Origin: Spirochaetota bacterium
Lineage (GTDB): Bacteria; Spirochaetota; Spirochaetia; Treponematales; Treponemataceae
DNA: 9,289 nt
Direction of reading: 5' to 3'
Assembly (NCBI GenBank): GCA_022704725.1
Contig: JAKJFV010000038.1
Coordinates: 1-9,289, forward strand
Shown here: one piece after another, positions 1 to 7,416 of the stretch
How positions within the stretch are numbered: position 1 is the stretch's first letter
Layout: every line of letters starts with the position of its first letter
Notes under the pieces: generated by a model
The model's input: only the letters and a program-made list of their open reading frames with translations
Told to the model about the DNA's origin: nothing
The model's database searches: none
Translations under genes and position numbers: made by a program

Positions 1-558
1 CTCATTATCATACGAACCTCCTGCAAGATACACTGTATCGTGTTCATCGCCCGTGAAAAGTACAGATGAGCGGAAACAGTCAAGATTTCCTGTCCATATT
101 TTTTCCAGAGGATTGGACGCAAAACTTCCAAGACTGTCATTTTTAACCTTATACAAAGTGAACGCAAAACCATCTGCAGAAGCATAAGAATCGGATTGAC
201 TGAGGGCAAAATCGTTATGGATTTCCATATACGTGTCATCCATATAGGTTCTGGAAATTATAGTACCCTTATTTGTAATATAATAAAGAATGCCGTAACG
301 GCTTGTCATATTTTTTACTGAACCAAAAGCAAGAATACCAGTCGAAAGAGGAGATACACTGCTGCTTATAAAGCTGTGATTGACATCAAAGAGCTTTGTG
401 AACGGCGTACCCGTCTCATAAATAGAACCCTTGCCTATAAGTGTTCCGTAGAAAAATACCGGCTGCAGCTGTGAGGATGGAACCTCCGAAATTTTAGAAA
501 ACGTGCAGGAATAAAAAAGCACTGCACAACTGATTAATGCTAAAAGTTGTTTTTTCAT
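1..558 (-). CDS. Putative lipoprotein, partial (3' end beyond window)
   Basis: The frame is open from ATG at 558 through base 1 without a stop, giving 186 codons of an incomplete protein. The N-terminus is a lipoprotein signal: two lysines, a hydrophobic stretch (residues 5-16) and a lipobox-like F15-Y-S-C18. The small or polar residue before Cys18 and the relaxed -3 position suit spirochaete lipoproteins. A second Cys at 11 lies too early to be the lipidated one. After residue 18 the chain looks like an extracytoplasmic beta-rich protein (many Ser, Thr, Tyr, Phe) with no family motif I recognise. The start codon overlaps the stop of the upstream DUF368 gene as ATGA, and no strong Shine-Dalgarno is visible, so translation is probably coupled to that gene. 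Function unknown. The lipoprotein call is fairly sure; membrane placement is inferred. Confidence 0.8.
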   Translation of the reverse strand, partial: MKKQLLALISCAVLFYSCTFSKISEVPSSQLQPVFFYGTLIGKGSIYETGTPFTKLFDVNHSFISSSVSPLSTGILAFGSVKNMTSRYGILYYITNKGTIISRTYMDDTYMEIHNDFALSQSDSYASADGFAFTLYKVKNDSLGSFASNPLEKIWTGNLDCFRSSVLFTGDEHDTVYLAGGSYDNE

Positions 559-1400
559 GTTTCATTTTTAGAAGAAGCATAGGCAAGGAAAAACCCGATC
601 AAAGCACTTACTGCCGATACAGCAGAAATTATGATGAGAAGTCCCTCTTCGTATGATTCTACAAACCCCCTCCAGGGAAAGATTAGAAGTAATGAACCGG
701 CCACAAGGCCAAGTATAGCCCCATACGTCTGAGCAGGAACTCTGCTCATTAAAAATGTAACAAGCCGGGCGCCGAATAATAAACCAAACATAACTCCCAG
801 TGCAACAGGAATAAGAAAGGGAATATTCATATTTGAAACAGATGCAATAATTGTTGTATACATGCCGAGAACTATCATTAAAAATGAGCCCGAAATTCCG
901 GGGATGATCATGGCAACAGCGGCCAAGGCAGCACTAACAAAAAGGCGTATAAAAAGAGAGAAGGACATATCGGTATAGATTATACTGCTTTCTTCGGGAG
1001 ATAGAAGAAGCATTACTGTCATAAGCGCAAAAGCCGCCAGTAAACAAATAATGATTGACGGCTTTAGTTTTTGAGTACGTCTGCCCGGAATCTTTCGTAA
1101 AATGAGCGGGATGCTTCCGGTAATGAGACCGCAAAAAAACATATTTGTCGGTACGGGATAGAAGGTAAAAAGATAGGTTATGACCTTGCTGAATATAATG
1201 ATCCCGAAAACAACACCAAGCCCGAGCGGAAGAACAAATTTCCATTCAGACAGGATTTTTTTTACATTTATAGTAATAACTGATAAAAGGCGTTCATACA
1301 CATTAAACACGACTGCCATAGTCCCGCCCGAAACTCCGGGAATCACGTTCGAAATGCCGAGTATCATTCCGATTCCAAGTAATTTAATAATTTCCATCAT
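555..1400 (-). CDS. DUF368 membrane protein, PopT-type polyprenyl-phosphate transporter family
   Basis: A 281-residue integral membrane protein with about eight hydrophobic stretches (roughly 5-33, 54-78, 86-104, 115-133, 150-187, 192-218, 225-243, 253-276). It shows a clear internal duplication: IPGVSGGT (20-27) matches IPGISGS (166-172), LGVVFGIIIF (61-70) matches LGVMFGLLFG (201-210), and GLITGSIPLI (91-100) matches GLVAGSLLLI (231-240). Paired IPG-SG motifs in two halves are typical of DUF368. Members of this family (PopT) have been reported to return undecaprenyl phosphate across the cytoplasmic membrane for cell-envelope synthesis; the function here is inferred from family. The start is ATG-ATG, so either Met could be used, with only a weak AAAGG upstream. 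It lies after the pgi terminator and is probably co-expressed with the overlapping lipoprotein gene. I see no clear promoter in the 100 bp upstream. Confidence 0.88.
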   Translation of the reverse strand: MMEIIKLLGIGMILGISNVIPGVSGGTMAVVFNVYERLLSVITINVKKILSEWKFVLPLGLGVVFGIIIFSKVITYLFTFYPVPTNMFFCGLITGSIPLILRKIPGRRTQKLKPSIIICLLAAFALMTVMLLLSPEESSIIYTDMSFSLFIRLFVSAALAAVAMIIPGISGSFLMIVLGMYTTIIASVSNMNIPFLIPVALGVMFGLLFGARLVTFLMSRVPAQTYGAILGLVAGSLLLIFPWRGFVESYEEGLLIIISAVSAVSALIGFFLAYASSKNET

Positions 1401-1500
1401 GCTAAAACACTACCTTTTTTTATTAGTTTACACAATCCTAAACACGCTGCATGCACATTAAGTTACTACTGCCCCCGAATTTTAACTTGACAGCAGCAGC

Positions 1501-1531
1501 ATAAAAAACAGCCGGTAAAAAACCGGCTGTT
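1501..1531 (-). terminator. Intrinsic terminator of pgi
   Basis: Arms AACAGCCGGT (1507-1516) and ACCGGCTGTT (1522-1531) pair perfectly over 10 bp around a five-A loop (1517-1521). Read on the minus strand, the hairpin is followed by a run of six T (complement of 1503-1508, partly in the stem). It begins about 30 bp after the pgi stop, so it should end the argR-pgi transcript and separate it from the DUF368 gene. Confidence 0.88.
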
Positions 1532-1559
1532 AAATTGTTTTTATCAATATTAAAAGTGA

Positions 1560-3134
1560 TTAGACCCCGAGAAGTGCGGCATAGGACTTAAGAGCCCCAT
1601 CCATGTCTCCCGACAGTACTTTTTTAGTCAGCTTTTTGCCAAGCTGCACACCTTCCTGATCAAAACTGTTAACGTTCCAGACAAAGCCCTGGAACATAAT
1701 TTTGTTTTCAAAGTGTGCTAAGAGTGTTCCGAGCGCCTGGGGAGTCAGCTGTTTTCCGTAGATTAAACTTGAAGGCCGTCCTCCGGGGAAGTTTTTATTC
1801 GGATTTGCATCGCTTGTTCCCTGAGCAAAGGCGACAATCTGTGCGGCTAAATTTGCACACAGCTTTGTCTGGCTTGTCGAGCCTTCAACGTCGACATCCT
1901 TACCGCTTTGATTAGAAGTAAAACCGATAAACTGTAAAGGTATAACATCGGTTCCCTGGTGCAATAACTGATAAAACGAGTGCTGACCGTTGGTACCGGG
2001 TTCCCCGAAAATTACCGGGCCTGTTGCATAGTCCACAGGTTTACCAAAACGGTTAACCTGCTTGCCGTTCGATTCCATATCAGCCTGCTGGAGGTGGGCA
2101 GGAAAGCGGCTTAGAGCCTGACTGTAGGGCAACACCGCAGTTGAAGGATACCCCTGTACATTGCGCTCGTACACGCCTATGAGAGCGTCTAAGAGTGCGG
2201 GATTTTTGACAATATCAGTATTTTTTGCAGTTTTGTCTGCTTCGTGAGCGCCTTCGAGAAAGGAGGCGAATACCTTTGGACCAAATGCTAAGGAAAGAAC
2301 AGCGCCTCCCACTGCAGAGGTGGAAGAAAATCTTCCTCCAATAAAATCATCGATGTAAAAAGAGGCAAGGTATTCAGGATTATTTGCAAGAGGGCTGGTT
2401 TCTGAGGTAACCGCTACCATGTGTTGGGAAGGGTTTAATCCCTCTTTTTTAAGAAAGTCTTTTACAAATAGCTCGTTTGCGAGTGTTTCCTGCGTGGTGC
2501 CGGATTTCGAAACGAGCACAAAGAGGCTTTTTGCAGGATCCACAGAAGCCATCACGGCGCTTGCGTCATCGGGATCAACATTGGAAATAAACTTTGCCTT
2601 CATCTTCATACTGTTGTTTTTTACTGCCCATTCTTCTAACGCCAGGTACATAGCGCGCGGACCAAGATCCGAGCCGCCGATACCTATTTGTACAACAGTG
2701 GTAAACTTTTCGCCTTTTGCATTTGCAACGGAGCCTGAGTGTACCTTGTCTGCAAAGGAGGCAATTGCATCCTCCTGGGCCTTGTAAAAAGCAAAGCCGT
2801 TTTTACCTTCGTACGTTACATCTTTACCAAGCTGGCCTCTAACAAGATGATGAAGAACCTTGCGGTTTTCTCCGGTATTAATCACCTCCCCTTCATATAA
2901 AGATTGAAACTTTTCTGTAAGCTGGGCTTCATCCGAAAGTTCCTGGAGTACTTTTAAAATCTGTGCATTAACCTGTTTTGATGCATAATTATACACAAGA
3001 CCGGAAGCCATAGGCACAGAATAGGACGCAACGCGCTGTGAATTAAGGTCTTTCTGAAGATTAACCTGACCCTTGAGCGACAATAATTTTTTGTACGCAT
3101 CAAGGCTGTCAAAATTTTCCCATGCAATATTCAT
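1560..3134 (-). CDS. pgi: Glucose-6-phosphate isomerase
   Basis: A 524-residue cytoplasmic enzyme interconverting glucose 6-phosphate and fructose 6-phosphate in glycolysis. Visible family features include IGIGGSDLGP (150-159), the phosphate-binding SKSGTT (209-214), the first GPI signature around GGRFSS (266-271), and ESNGK with catalytic Glu354. Further on are GTNGQHSF with His385, and the C-terminal signature FDQEGVQLGK (491-500) ending in catalytic Lys500. The signature has Gln at 497 where many family members have Glu. All three catalytic residues are present and the length suits the long (E. coli/eukaryote-like) type. The ATG at 3134 is preceded by AGGGG at a spacing of 7. It lies 40 bp after argR with no terminator between, so it is probably co-transcribed with argR and ends at the 1501-1531 terminator. 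Confidence 0.97.
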   Translation of the reverse strand: MNIAWENFDSLDAYKKLLSLKGQVNLQKDLNSQRVASYSVPMASGLVYNYASKQVNAQILKVLQELSDEAQLTEKFQSLYEGEVINTGENRKVLHHLVRGQLGKDVTYEGKNGFAFYKAQEDAIASFADKVHSGSVANAKGEKFTTVVQIGIGGSDLGPRAMYLALEEWAVKNNSMKMKAKFISNVDPDDASAVMASVDPAKSLFVLVSKSGTTQETLANELFVKDFLKKEGLNPSQHMVAVTSETSPLANNPEYLASFYIDDFIGGRFSSTSAVGGAVLSLAFGPKVFASFLEGAHEADKTAKNTDIVKNPALLDALIGVYERNVQGYPSTAVLPYSQALSRFPAHLQQADMESNGKQVNRFGKPVDYATGPVIFGEPGTNGQHSFYQLLHQGTDVIPLQFIGFTSNQSGKDVDVEGSTSQTKLCANLAAQIVAFAQGTSDANPNKNFPGGRPSSLIYGKQLTPQALGTLLAHFENKIMFQGFVWNVNSFDQEGVQLGKKLTKKVLSGDMDGALKSYAALLGV

Positions 3135-3174
3135 TTTTTTCCCCTGATAAAATATATTTTTTCTGATACTAAGC

Positions 3175-3648
3175 TTATTCGTCGAGTTCCGGCATTTTCA
3201 ATTTTAAAGTATCCATAAACTGATCGCCCGAGACGCCTTCACGCAGACAGGCAAACACACAGTTGTCGCCGCCTGCAATGGTTCCAATTATTTCATCAAA
3301 TGCCATTGCATCGAGAGAAGCAGCAACCACATCGGCATGCCCCGAGTAAGTTTTAATTACAACAGTGTTCCCTGAATATTCTATTGAAATGTATCCCCGT
3401 AAAAAATCCTGCACTAAGGTCTGTTCTGACTCCTGCCGTTCATCTTCACCCGGAAGTGTATACACATAGCCGTTATGACCGTCAGAAACCTTCCCGACCT
3501 TAAGGAGTTTTAAGTCCCGTGATAGAGTTGCCTGAGTAACCTCGTAGCCTTCTTTTTGCAAATACCCTAAAAGAGCTTCCTGCGATTCGATGCGGTAGGT
3601 TTTGATTAATTTTTTAATACTTTTTAACCGCGTAAGACGTTCTTTCAC
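3175..3648 (-). CDS. argR: ArgR/AhrC-family arginine repressor
   Basis: A 157-residue regulator of normal length for ArgR. The N-terminal winged helix-turn-helix (about 5-65) carries VTQATLSRDLKLL (37-49), the family's DNA-recognition helix with the SRD triplet. The C-terminal oligomerisation and ligand domain (about 80-155) has TYSGHADVVAASLD (100-113) and GTIAGGDN (122-129). The latter corresponds to the usual GTIAGDDT, whose two Asp residues bind L-arginine at the trimer interface; here the first is Gly127 and only Asp128 remains, so ligand affinity or specificity may differ. The start is GTG with GAGGGG six bases upstream, which supports it well. It has its own promoter in the mutS2-argR gap. 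No arginine-metabolism gene is visible here, so targets other than possible autoregulation are unknown. Confidence 0.94.
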   Translation of the reverse strand: MKERLTRLKSIKKLIKTYRIESQEALLGYLQKEGYEVTQATLSRDLKLLKVGKVSDGHNGYVYTLPGEDERQESEQTLVQDFLRGYISIEYSGNTVVIKTYSGHADVVAASLDAMAFDEIIGTIAGGDNCVFACLREGVSGDQFMDTLKLKMPELDE

Positions 3649-3658
3649 TGTATGCCCC

Positions 3659-3674
3659 TCGTATAATTATGCAA
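3659..3674 (-). promoter_or_regulatory. Possible ARG-box operator for ArgR autoregulation
   Basis: The minus strand reads TTGCATAATTATACGA, which matches 13 of 16 positions of an idealised ARG box, TTGAATAATTATTCAA. It lies over the predicted transcription start and touches the GAGGGG ribosome-binding site, where bound ArgR would block expression. The site is AT-rich, so a chance resemblance is possible. Confidence 0.35.
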
Positions 3675-3676
3675 CA

Positions 3677-3705
3677 ATAATGTATAAAGATTTCATAAAT
3701 GTCAA
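3677..3705 (-). promoter_or_regulatory. Putative sigma-70-type promoter of argR
   Basis: On the minus strand a perfect TTGACA -35 (3700-3705) is followed after 17 bp by CATTAT (3677-3682), a 4/6 match to the -10 consensus. Predicted transcription start is near 3670, giving a leader of about 22 nt to the GTG. The -35 box begins 10 bp past the mutS2 stop. The tail of mutS2 and the promoter share a small palindrome (AAGGCT A AGCCTT, 3704-3716). Confidence 0.55.
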
Positions 3706-3714
3706 GGCTAAGCC

Positions 3715-6144
3715 TTAGAGGTTTACATAGGTTTTACCCGTTCCCCCGTCCTCAGGCAGCGCAAAGTGAAATTCCTTGATGCCCCCGTAGTTTTTTAAGT
3801 ACTGATGCACACCCTGCTGAAGAATACCGTTCCCTTTTCCATGTATGACAGAAAAGCTGTTAAGGTGATGTATGGCGCATAAATCAAGCTGCCTCTCCAA
3901 GGCTTTCATAGCCTCTTCATAACGCATACCCAGAAGACGCAGTTCAAAGGCAGGCTTTGCACTCATAACAGAGCTTTCGGGGCTTGAAAAACTGACTCTT
4001 GAATCGGATGAGGCATCTTCTTTTTCCATTTCTATAGAAATAGAAGGCTTATGAACTTTACCTTCGCAAGGAATAAGATCCTTTTCACTTACGGTCATTT
4101 TGAGACTTCCTACCTGAACAAGCCAGGAATCTTTTTTTGCCTTTCCTATAATTTCTCCCTTCATCTTTGAAGACCGGATTATAACAGGGCAGCCGGGGCT
4201 AAGTTCCTGTGAACACGAAAGGATTTTATCCTCATCATCTTTTACAGCACTTAAATAACTTTCTTTTTCTATAGAAAGGCTTTCATTTTCTTCATCGACG
4301 CTTTGAGACAGGAGGGCTATGGTCTCTTTAACCTTAAGCGTCTTCTCACGGGTAATGGTTCCCTCACCCTCTTTTAATTCTCTTACAAGATTTTCAAGCA
4401 TTCTGCGGCTTTCGTCCAAAAAGGATTTTGATTTTTTATACCCTTCTTCACGAAGCTCAAGCTCCTTCTGCTTGAGGGATAGTGACTTTAAATCCACCTT
4501 GCGCCATTTTTCATTAATATACTGCTCCTTTTTGCGCAGTTCTTTTTCCAGAAGGGCAGCTTCCCCGTGCTTTGCTGTTAATCCTTTAATGAGTTCAGAG
4601 ACATCGGCCTCGTTATTTTCCATATAACTTTGCGCTTTATCGGCAACTGTAACCGGGAGTCCGCTTCTGCGTGCAATGTCTAAGGCATGGCTTTCGCCGG
4701 GAACACCCATGAGGATGCGGTAGGTTGGAGAAAGTGTCTGGCTGTCAAATTCAACAGAGGCATTAGTACACGAAGAATGAGTATAGCCGTAGTTTTTTAA
4801 GATGCCGTGATGAGTCGTAACCAAAACCATAGCATTTCGTTCTATGAGGCTGTCGAGAACGGCCATAGCAATGGCGCCGCCCTCCTGAGGATCGGTACCG
4901 CTTCCAAGCTCATCGAGAAGGACAAGAGAGCTTTTTTCAGCTTGAGAGAGCATTAGGCCTATGTTTTTCATGTGGCCCGAAAAAGTTGATAATGACTGGT
5001 CTAAAGACTGCTCGTCGCCGATGTCAGCAAAGACCGATGAAAAGACAGGAAGAGCGCTGCCCTCGTTTGCAGGAATGGGAAAACCGCTTTGATTTAAAAG
5101 TGCAAAGAGGGCTATGGTTTTTAAAGTAACGGTTTTACCGCCCGTGTTAGGACCGGTAATGATGAGAACGCGGCAGTTTTGGGTAAACTCGACATCGATG
5201 GGAACACAGCTGGAACCAAGAAGCGGATGCCGGGCTTTTTTGAGCGTTAAGCCCCTCTCCCCGCTTGTTTCGAAGGCAAAGGTTCCCTGTACTTCCTTAC
5301 CCCAGCGGGCTGCGGCAAAAGACGCATCAAGCTCAAGCATAATTGCGTGGGATTGAACAAAGGAGTCATAAAATTCTTTCAAAGAAGACGTAAGCTCTTT
5401 TAGGATGCGCCGTATTTCCTGTGAAAGCCGGTGTTCTTCCTGAACAAGGTCGTTATTTTTCTGCACAATGTCATCGGGCTCTATGTAGACGGTCTGCCCT
5501 GTTTGCGAAACCTCGTGGACAATTCCCCGTACCTTTCCCCGGAAGTTTGCCTTAACGGCAAGCACCTGACGATCGCTTCTGAGAGCCGGGACATCGGATT
5601 GGAGGGCATCGCGGAGACTCACATCGCTCGTATATGACCTCATCGTGTTTTCTATGTCCCGCCTGATAGAACTTATGCTCCGCCTGATGTCGCGAAGCTC
5701 GCTAAGATCGCGCAGCTGACCCGAGGCATCGATGATGCGGAAAATTGCATCGTTAGCTCCCTCGAGAGACGGCAATGATGATGACTTATTCATGAGGTGC
5801 GGAATGTTGAGTTCTACACTTGAAAGAGAAGATTTGAGATGCGATGCTGATATACAGAATTGTCCCAGAGCATAGACCTGATCCAGTTCCAGCACAGCCC
5901 CTTCTACGGGAAGTTTTGAAAAAAGATGGGCGCATGGTTCCCAGGGTTTTAGTGCTCCGGTTTTCCCGGCATCCAAATAGAGCTTCCACTCAGAAGCAGG
6001 AATTTTCCAGGAGTCAATATCAGGCTGAGAAGTAAAAGGAAGACGTTCAAGAAGAAGAGTCTTTCCTTCGCTGCTCATACAATAACCCGCAATAGTTGAG
6101 CGGATACGCACGTAATCGAGTTGTTCTAAAGTTTTTATGTCCAT
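3715..6144 (-). CDS. mutS2: MutS2 ATPase with C-terminal Smr domain
   Basis: An 809-residue MutS-family protein, near the usual MutS2 length. The MutS2 core and clamp helices occupy about 1-300. The ATPase has Walker A GPNTGGKT (331-338), STFSGHMKN (386-394), Walker B LVLLDELGSGTD (407-418) and TTHHGILKNYG (443-453). A charged coiled coil (about 520-640), a small beta/KOW-like segment (about 648-692) and an Smr domain (about 733-809) with IHGKGNGIL (767-775) follow. It lacks a MutS mismatch-recognition domain, as expected. MutS2 proteins bind branched DNA and limit recombination, and some act on collided ribosomes; either role would be inferred here. The usual LDLRG at the start of the Smr domain reads LRLLG (735-739), so nuclease activity is doubtful. 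The ATG lies 9 bp after rsgA with a weak A-rich ribosome-binding site, which suggests a shared transcript. Confidence 0.96.
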   Translation of the reverse strand: MDIKTLEQLDYVRIRSTIAGYCMSSEGKTLLLERLPFTSQPDIDSWKIPASEWKLYLDAGKTGALKPWEPCAHLFSKLPVEGAVLELDQVYALGQFCISASHLKSSLSSVELNIPHLMNKSSSLPSLEGANDAIFRIIDASGQLRDLSELRDIRRSISSIRRDIENTMRSYTSDVSLRDALQSDVPALRSDRQVLAVKANFRGKVRGIVHEVSQTGQTVYIEPDDIVQKNNDLVQEEHRLSQEIRRILKELTSSLKEFYDSFVQSHAIMLELDASFAAARWGKEVQGTFAFETSGERGLTLKKARHPLLGSSCVPIDVEFTQNCRVLIITGPNTGGKTVTLKTIALFALLNQSGFPIPANEGSALPVFSSVFADIGDEQSLDQSLSTFSGHMKNIGLMLSQAEKSSLVLLDELGSGTDPQEGGAIAMAVLDSLIERNAMVLVTTHHGILKNYGYTHSSCTNASVEFDSQTLSPTYRILMGVPGESHALDIARRSGLPVTVADKAQSYMENNEADVSELIKGLTAKHGEAALLEKELRKKEQYINEKWRKVDLKSLSLKQKELELREEGYKKSKSFLDESRRMLENLVRELKEGEGTITREKTLKVKETIALLSQSVDEENESLSIEKESYLSAVKDDEDKILSCSQELSPGCPVIIRSSKMKGEIIGKAKKDSWLVQVGSLKMTVSEKDLIPCEGKVHKPSISIEMEKEDASSDSRVSFSSPESSVMSAKPAFELRLLGMRYEEAMKALERQLDLCAIHHLNSFSVIHGKGNGILQQGVHQYLKNYGGIKEFHFALPEDGGTGKTYVNL

Positions 6145-6153
6145 GAATCTTTT

Positions 6154-7116
6154 TTAGTCTGCCCAGCTGCCGGTTTTAATTTCTTCTTTAATGCGCTGCC
6201 AGCTGTCAAAGCGTTCTTCGCTAATAACACCTGTATATACTGCTTCTAGTATTTTACAGCCGGATTCTGTGTCGTGAGAGCATGACATGCCGAACGAGCA
6301 CGTTCCAACCAGCGTTTTCATTTCGCGGAAATACAGGGCAAGGTCATCGGCTTCAATATCGTGGAGTACAAACCGGCGAACACCGGGTGTGTCGATAATT
6401 GAAGCAATGGCGCCTGATCTGCCGCCGACAAGGGCTTCATTTAATTCCAGATGAAACAGCATACCCTTTGTGGTAGTATGTGTTCCTCTGCCGTATTTTT
6501 CAGATAAACTGCCCGTTTTAAGCACTACAGAAGAATCGAGTACGTTAATAAGGCTCGATTTGCCTACACCGGACTGTCCCATAAATGCGCTTAATTTTCC
6601 TTCGAGCACAGACGCAAAGTGAGGCAATCCTTCACCCGTCTTTGCCGATACCTTAAGCACAGTATAGCCTATTCTTTCCCATTCTGCAATTCTTGCATGA
6701 AAATCAAGATTGTCAGGATCGGCTAAATCATATTTATTGCAGACAATAACAGGTTCAATTCCTTCATATTCTGCCTGCGCAAGAGCACGATCAATAAAAC
6801 GCGGACGAAAGGGAGGTTCATCGGGCGTAGTAACGATTATTATATAATCAAGATTTGCTGCCAAAAGCTGGGGGGAACGGCCTTTAACATTCCAGCGGAC
6901 AAATTCGTTTTTCCTCGGAACCAAGGAAAGTATCTGCCCCTCGCCTTCTGAAAGCTCATCAGCCTCTACTTCAACACAGTCGCCGGGAGCTAAGGGATTA
7001 TAGTAGCCCTTTGATTCCTTGAGTTTTTTTCCTTTTATACTACATTGCCGGATAACACCATCATCGCATTCAACTTCGAAAAAATTGTTGCTTCCGCCTA
7101 AAACCGTTCCTTGCAT
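6154..7116 (-). CDS. rsgA: Ribosome small-subunit-dependent GTPase RsgA
   Basis: A circularly permuted GTPase that acts in late 30S subunit maturation. The positions below use the longer TTG start. An N-terminal OB fold (about 13-85) is followed by G4 NKYD (139-142), G5 SAKTGEG (169-175), G1 GQSGVGKSS (192-200), GRGTHTTTK with G2 (221-229) and G3 DTPG (254-257). A zinc site follows with C285, C291, H293 and C299 in the usual spacing. The frame can start at TTG 7152 (332 residues) or ATG 7116 (320 residues). I prefer the ATG because MQGTVLGG begins where family members begin the OB fold and because a promoter-like TTGACA lies on the TTG codon. Neither start has a convincing Shine-Dalgarno. The gene is first in the minus-strand run and divergent from tRNA-Gln. 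Confidence 0.94.
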   Translation of the reverse strand: MQGTVLGGSNNFFEVECDDGVIRQCSIKGKKLKESKGYYNPLAPGDCVEVEADELSEGEGQILSLVPRKNEFVRWNVKGRSPQLLAANLDYIIIVTTPDEPPFRPRFIDRALAQAEYEGIEPVIVCNKYDLADPDNLDFHARIAEWERIGYTVLKVSAKTGEGLPHFASVLEGKLSAFMGQSGVGKSSLINVLDSSVVLKTGSLSEKYGRGTHTTTKGMLFHLELNEALVGGRSGAIASIIDTPGVRRFVLHDIEADDLALYFREMKTLVGTCSFGMSCSHDTESGCKILEAVYTGVISEERFDSWQRIKEEIKTGSWAD

Positions 7117-7124
7117 GGAAATAA

Positions 7125-7152
7125 GTTTTACCGATAATGAACAAGATGTCAA
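7125..7152 (-). promoter_or_regulatory. Possible rsgA promoter overlapping the alternative TTG start
   Basis: The minus strand has TTGACA (7147-7152), a 16-bp spacer and TAAAAC (7125-7130). The predicted transcription start, near 7118, is only 2 nt before ATG 7116, which would give a leaderless or nearly leaderless mRNA. The -10 is only a 4/6 match, and another promoter further upstream in the AT-rich gap is possible. Confidence 0.35.
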
Positions 7153-7210
7153 TGCCTTTTTTATGCAGTTTTTGCAGCACTTGGAAAATGAAAGAAAAAC
7201 ACACAGTCTC

Positions 7211-7239
7211 TTGACTTTTTAAGTGCGAGTTGGTATATT
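7211..7239 (+). promoter_or_regulatory. Promoter of tRNA-Gln
   Basis: TTGACT (7211-7216), a 17-bp spacer and TATATT (7234-7239) form a near-consensus sigma-70-type promoter. Predicted start is around 7246, ten bases before the mature 5' end of the tRNA. It is divergent from rsgA. Confidence 0.78.
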
Positions 7240-7255
7240 TCATTCGTTATGTTAT

Positions 7256-7326
7256 TCCCCGATAGTGTAACGGTAGCACTACAGTTTCTGGTACTGTTTG
7301 TGGGGGTTCAAATCCTCCTTGGGGAA
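7256..7326 (+). tRNA. tRNA-Gln (anticodon CTG)
   Basis: It folds as a full 71-nt cloverleaf. The acceptor pairs TCCCCGA (7256-7262) with TTGGGGA, with one G-T pair, and the discriminator is A7326. The D stem is GTGT/GCAC. The anticodon stem ACAGT/ACTGT encloses loop TTCTGGT, with anticodon CTG at 7288-7290, which reads CAG. The variable loop is 4 nt, and the T arm is GGGGG-TTCAAAT-CCTCC. CCA is not encoded (ATT follows). It has its own promoter and terminator. Confidence 0.95.
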
Positions 7327-7330
7327 ATTG

Positions 7331-7359
7331 AGGCTGATTCCTTGTAATCAGCCTTTTTT
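7331..7359 (+). terminator. Intrinsic terminator after tRNA-Gln
   Basis: Arms AGGCTGATT (7331-7339) and AATCAGCCT (7346-7354) pair perfectly over 9 bp with a 6-nt loop, followed by T7354-7359. It ends the tRNA-Gln transcript and implies that tRNA-Glu needs another promoter or read-through. Confidence 0.92.
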
Positions 7360-7371
7360 GTTAGTGAAAAA

Positions 7372-7416
7372 GCTCGAGTTTTTGAGCACTACTGCAAGTT
7401 TTAGAAGAAAACTTGC
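7372..7416. repeat. Two small hairpins between the tRNA genes
   Basis: The first (7372-7387) pairs GCTCGA with TTGAGC-type bases around a short loop and includes one G-T pair. The second pairs GCAAGTTTT (7394-7402) perfectly with AAAACTTGC (7408-7416) across AGAAG. It is directly followed, with no gap, by the 20-bp palindrome. No T tract follows either hairpin, so they are not ordinary terminators. They resemble in style the palindromes downstream of tRNA-Glu. Confidence 0.7.

Noticed and set aside
934..1245. Antisense or out-of-frame open frames inside DUF368, pgi, mutS2 and rsgA
   Set aside because: Each lies inside a gene with strong family motifs in another frame and none has independent support.
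1486..1491. TTGACA on the plus strand upstream of DUF368
   Set aside because: It points away from every gene here, toward the 3' end of pgi, and no -10 or downstream plus-strand gene supports it.
1632..1664. Gln497 replacing Glu in the C-terminal signature of glucose-6-phosphate isomerase
   Set aside because: Catalytic Glu354, His385 and Lys500 are present and, as I recall, Gln is tolerated at this position in other family members, so this is not clear evidence of altered function.
3704..3716. AAGGCT-A-AGCCTT palindrome as a mutS2 terminator
   Set aside because: The arms leave a one-base loop and no T tract follows. It overlaps the mutS2 stop and the argR -35 box and cannot form a stable terminator.
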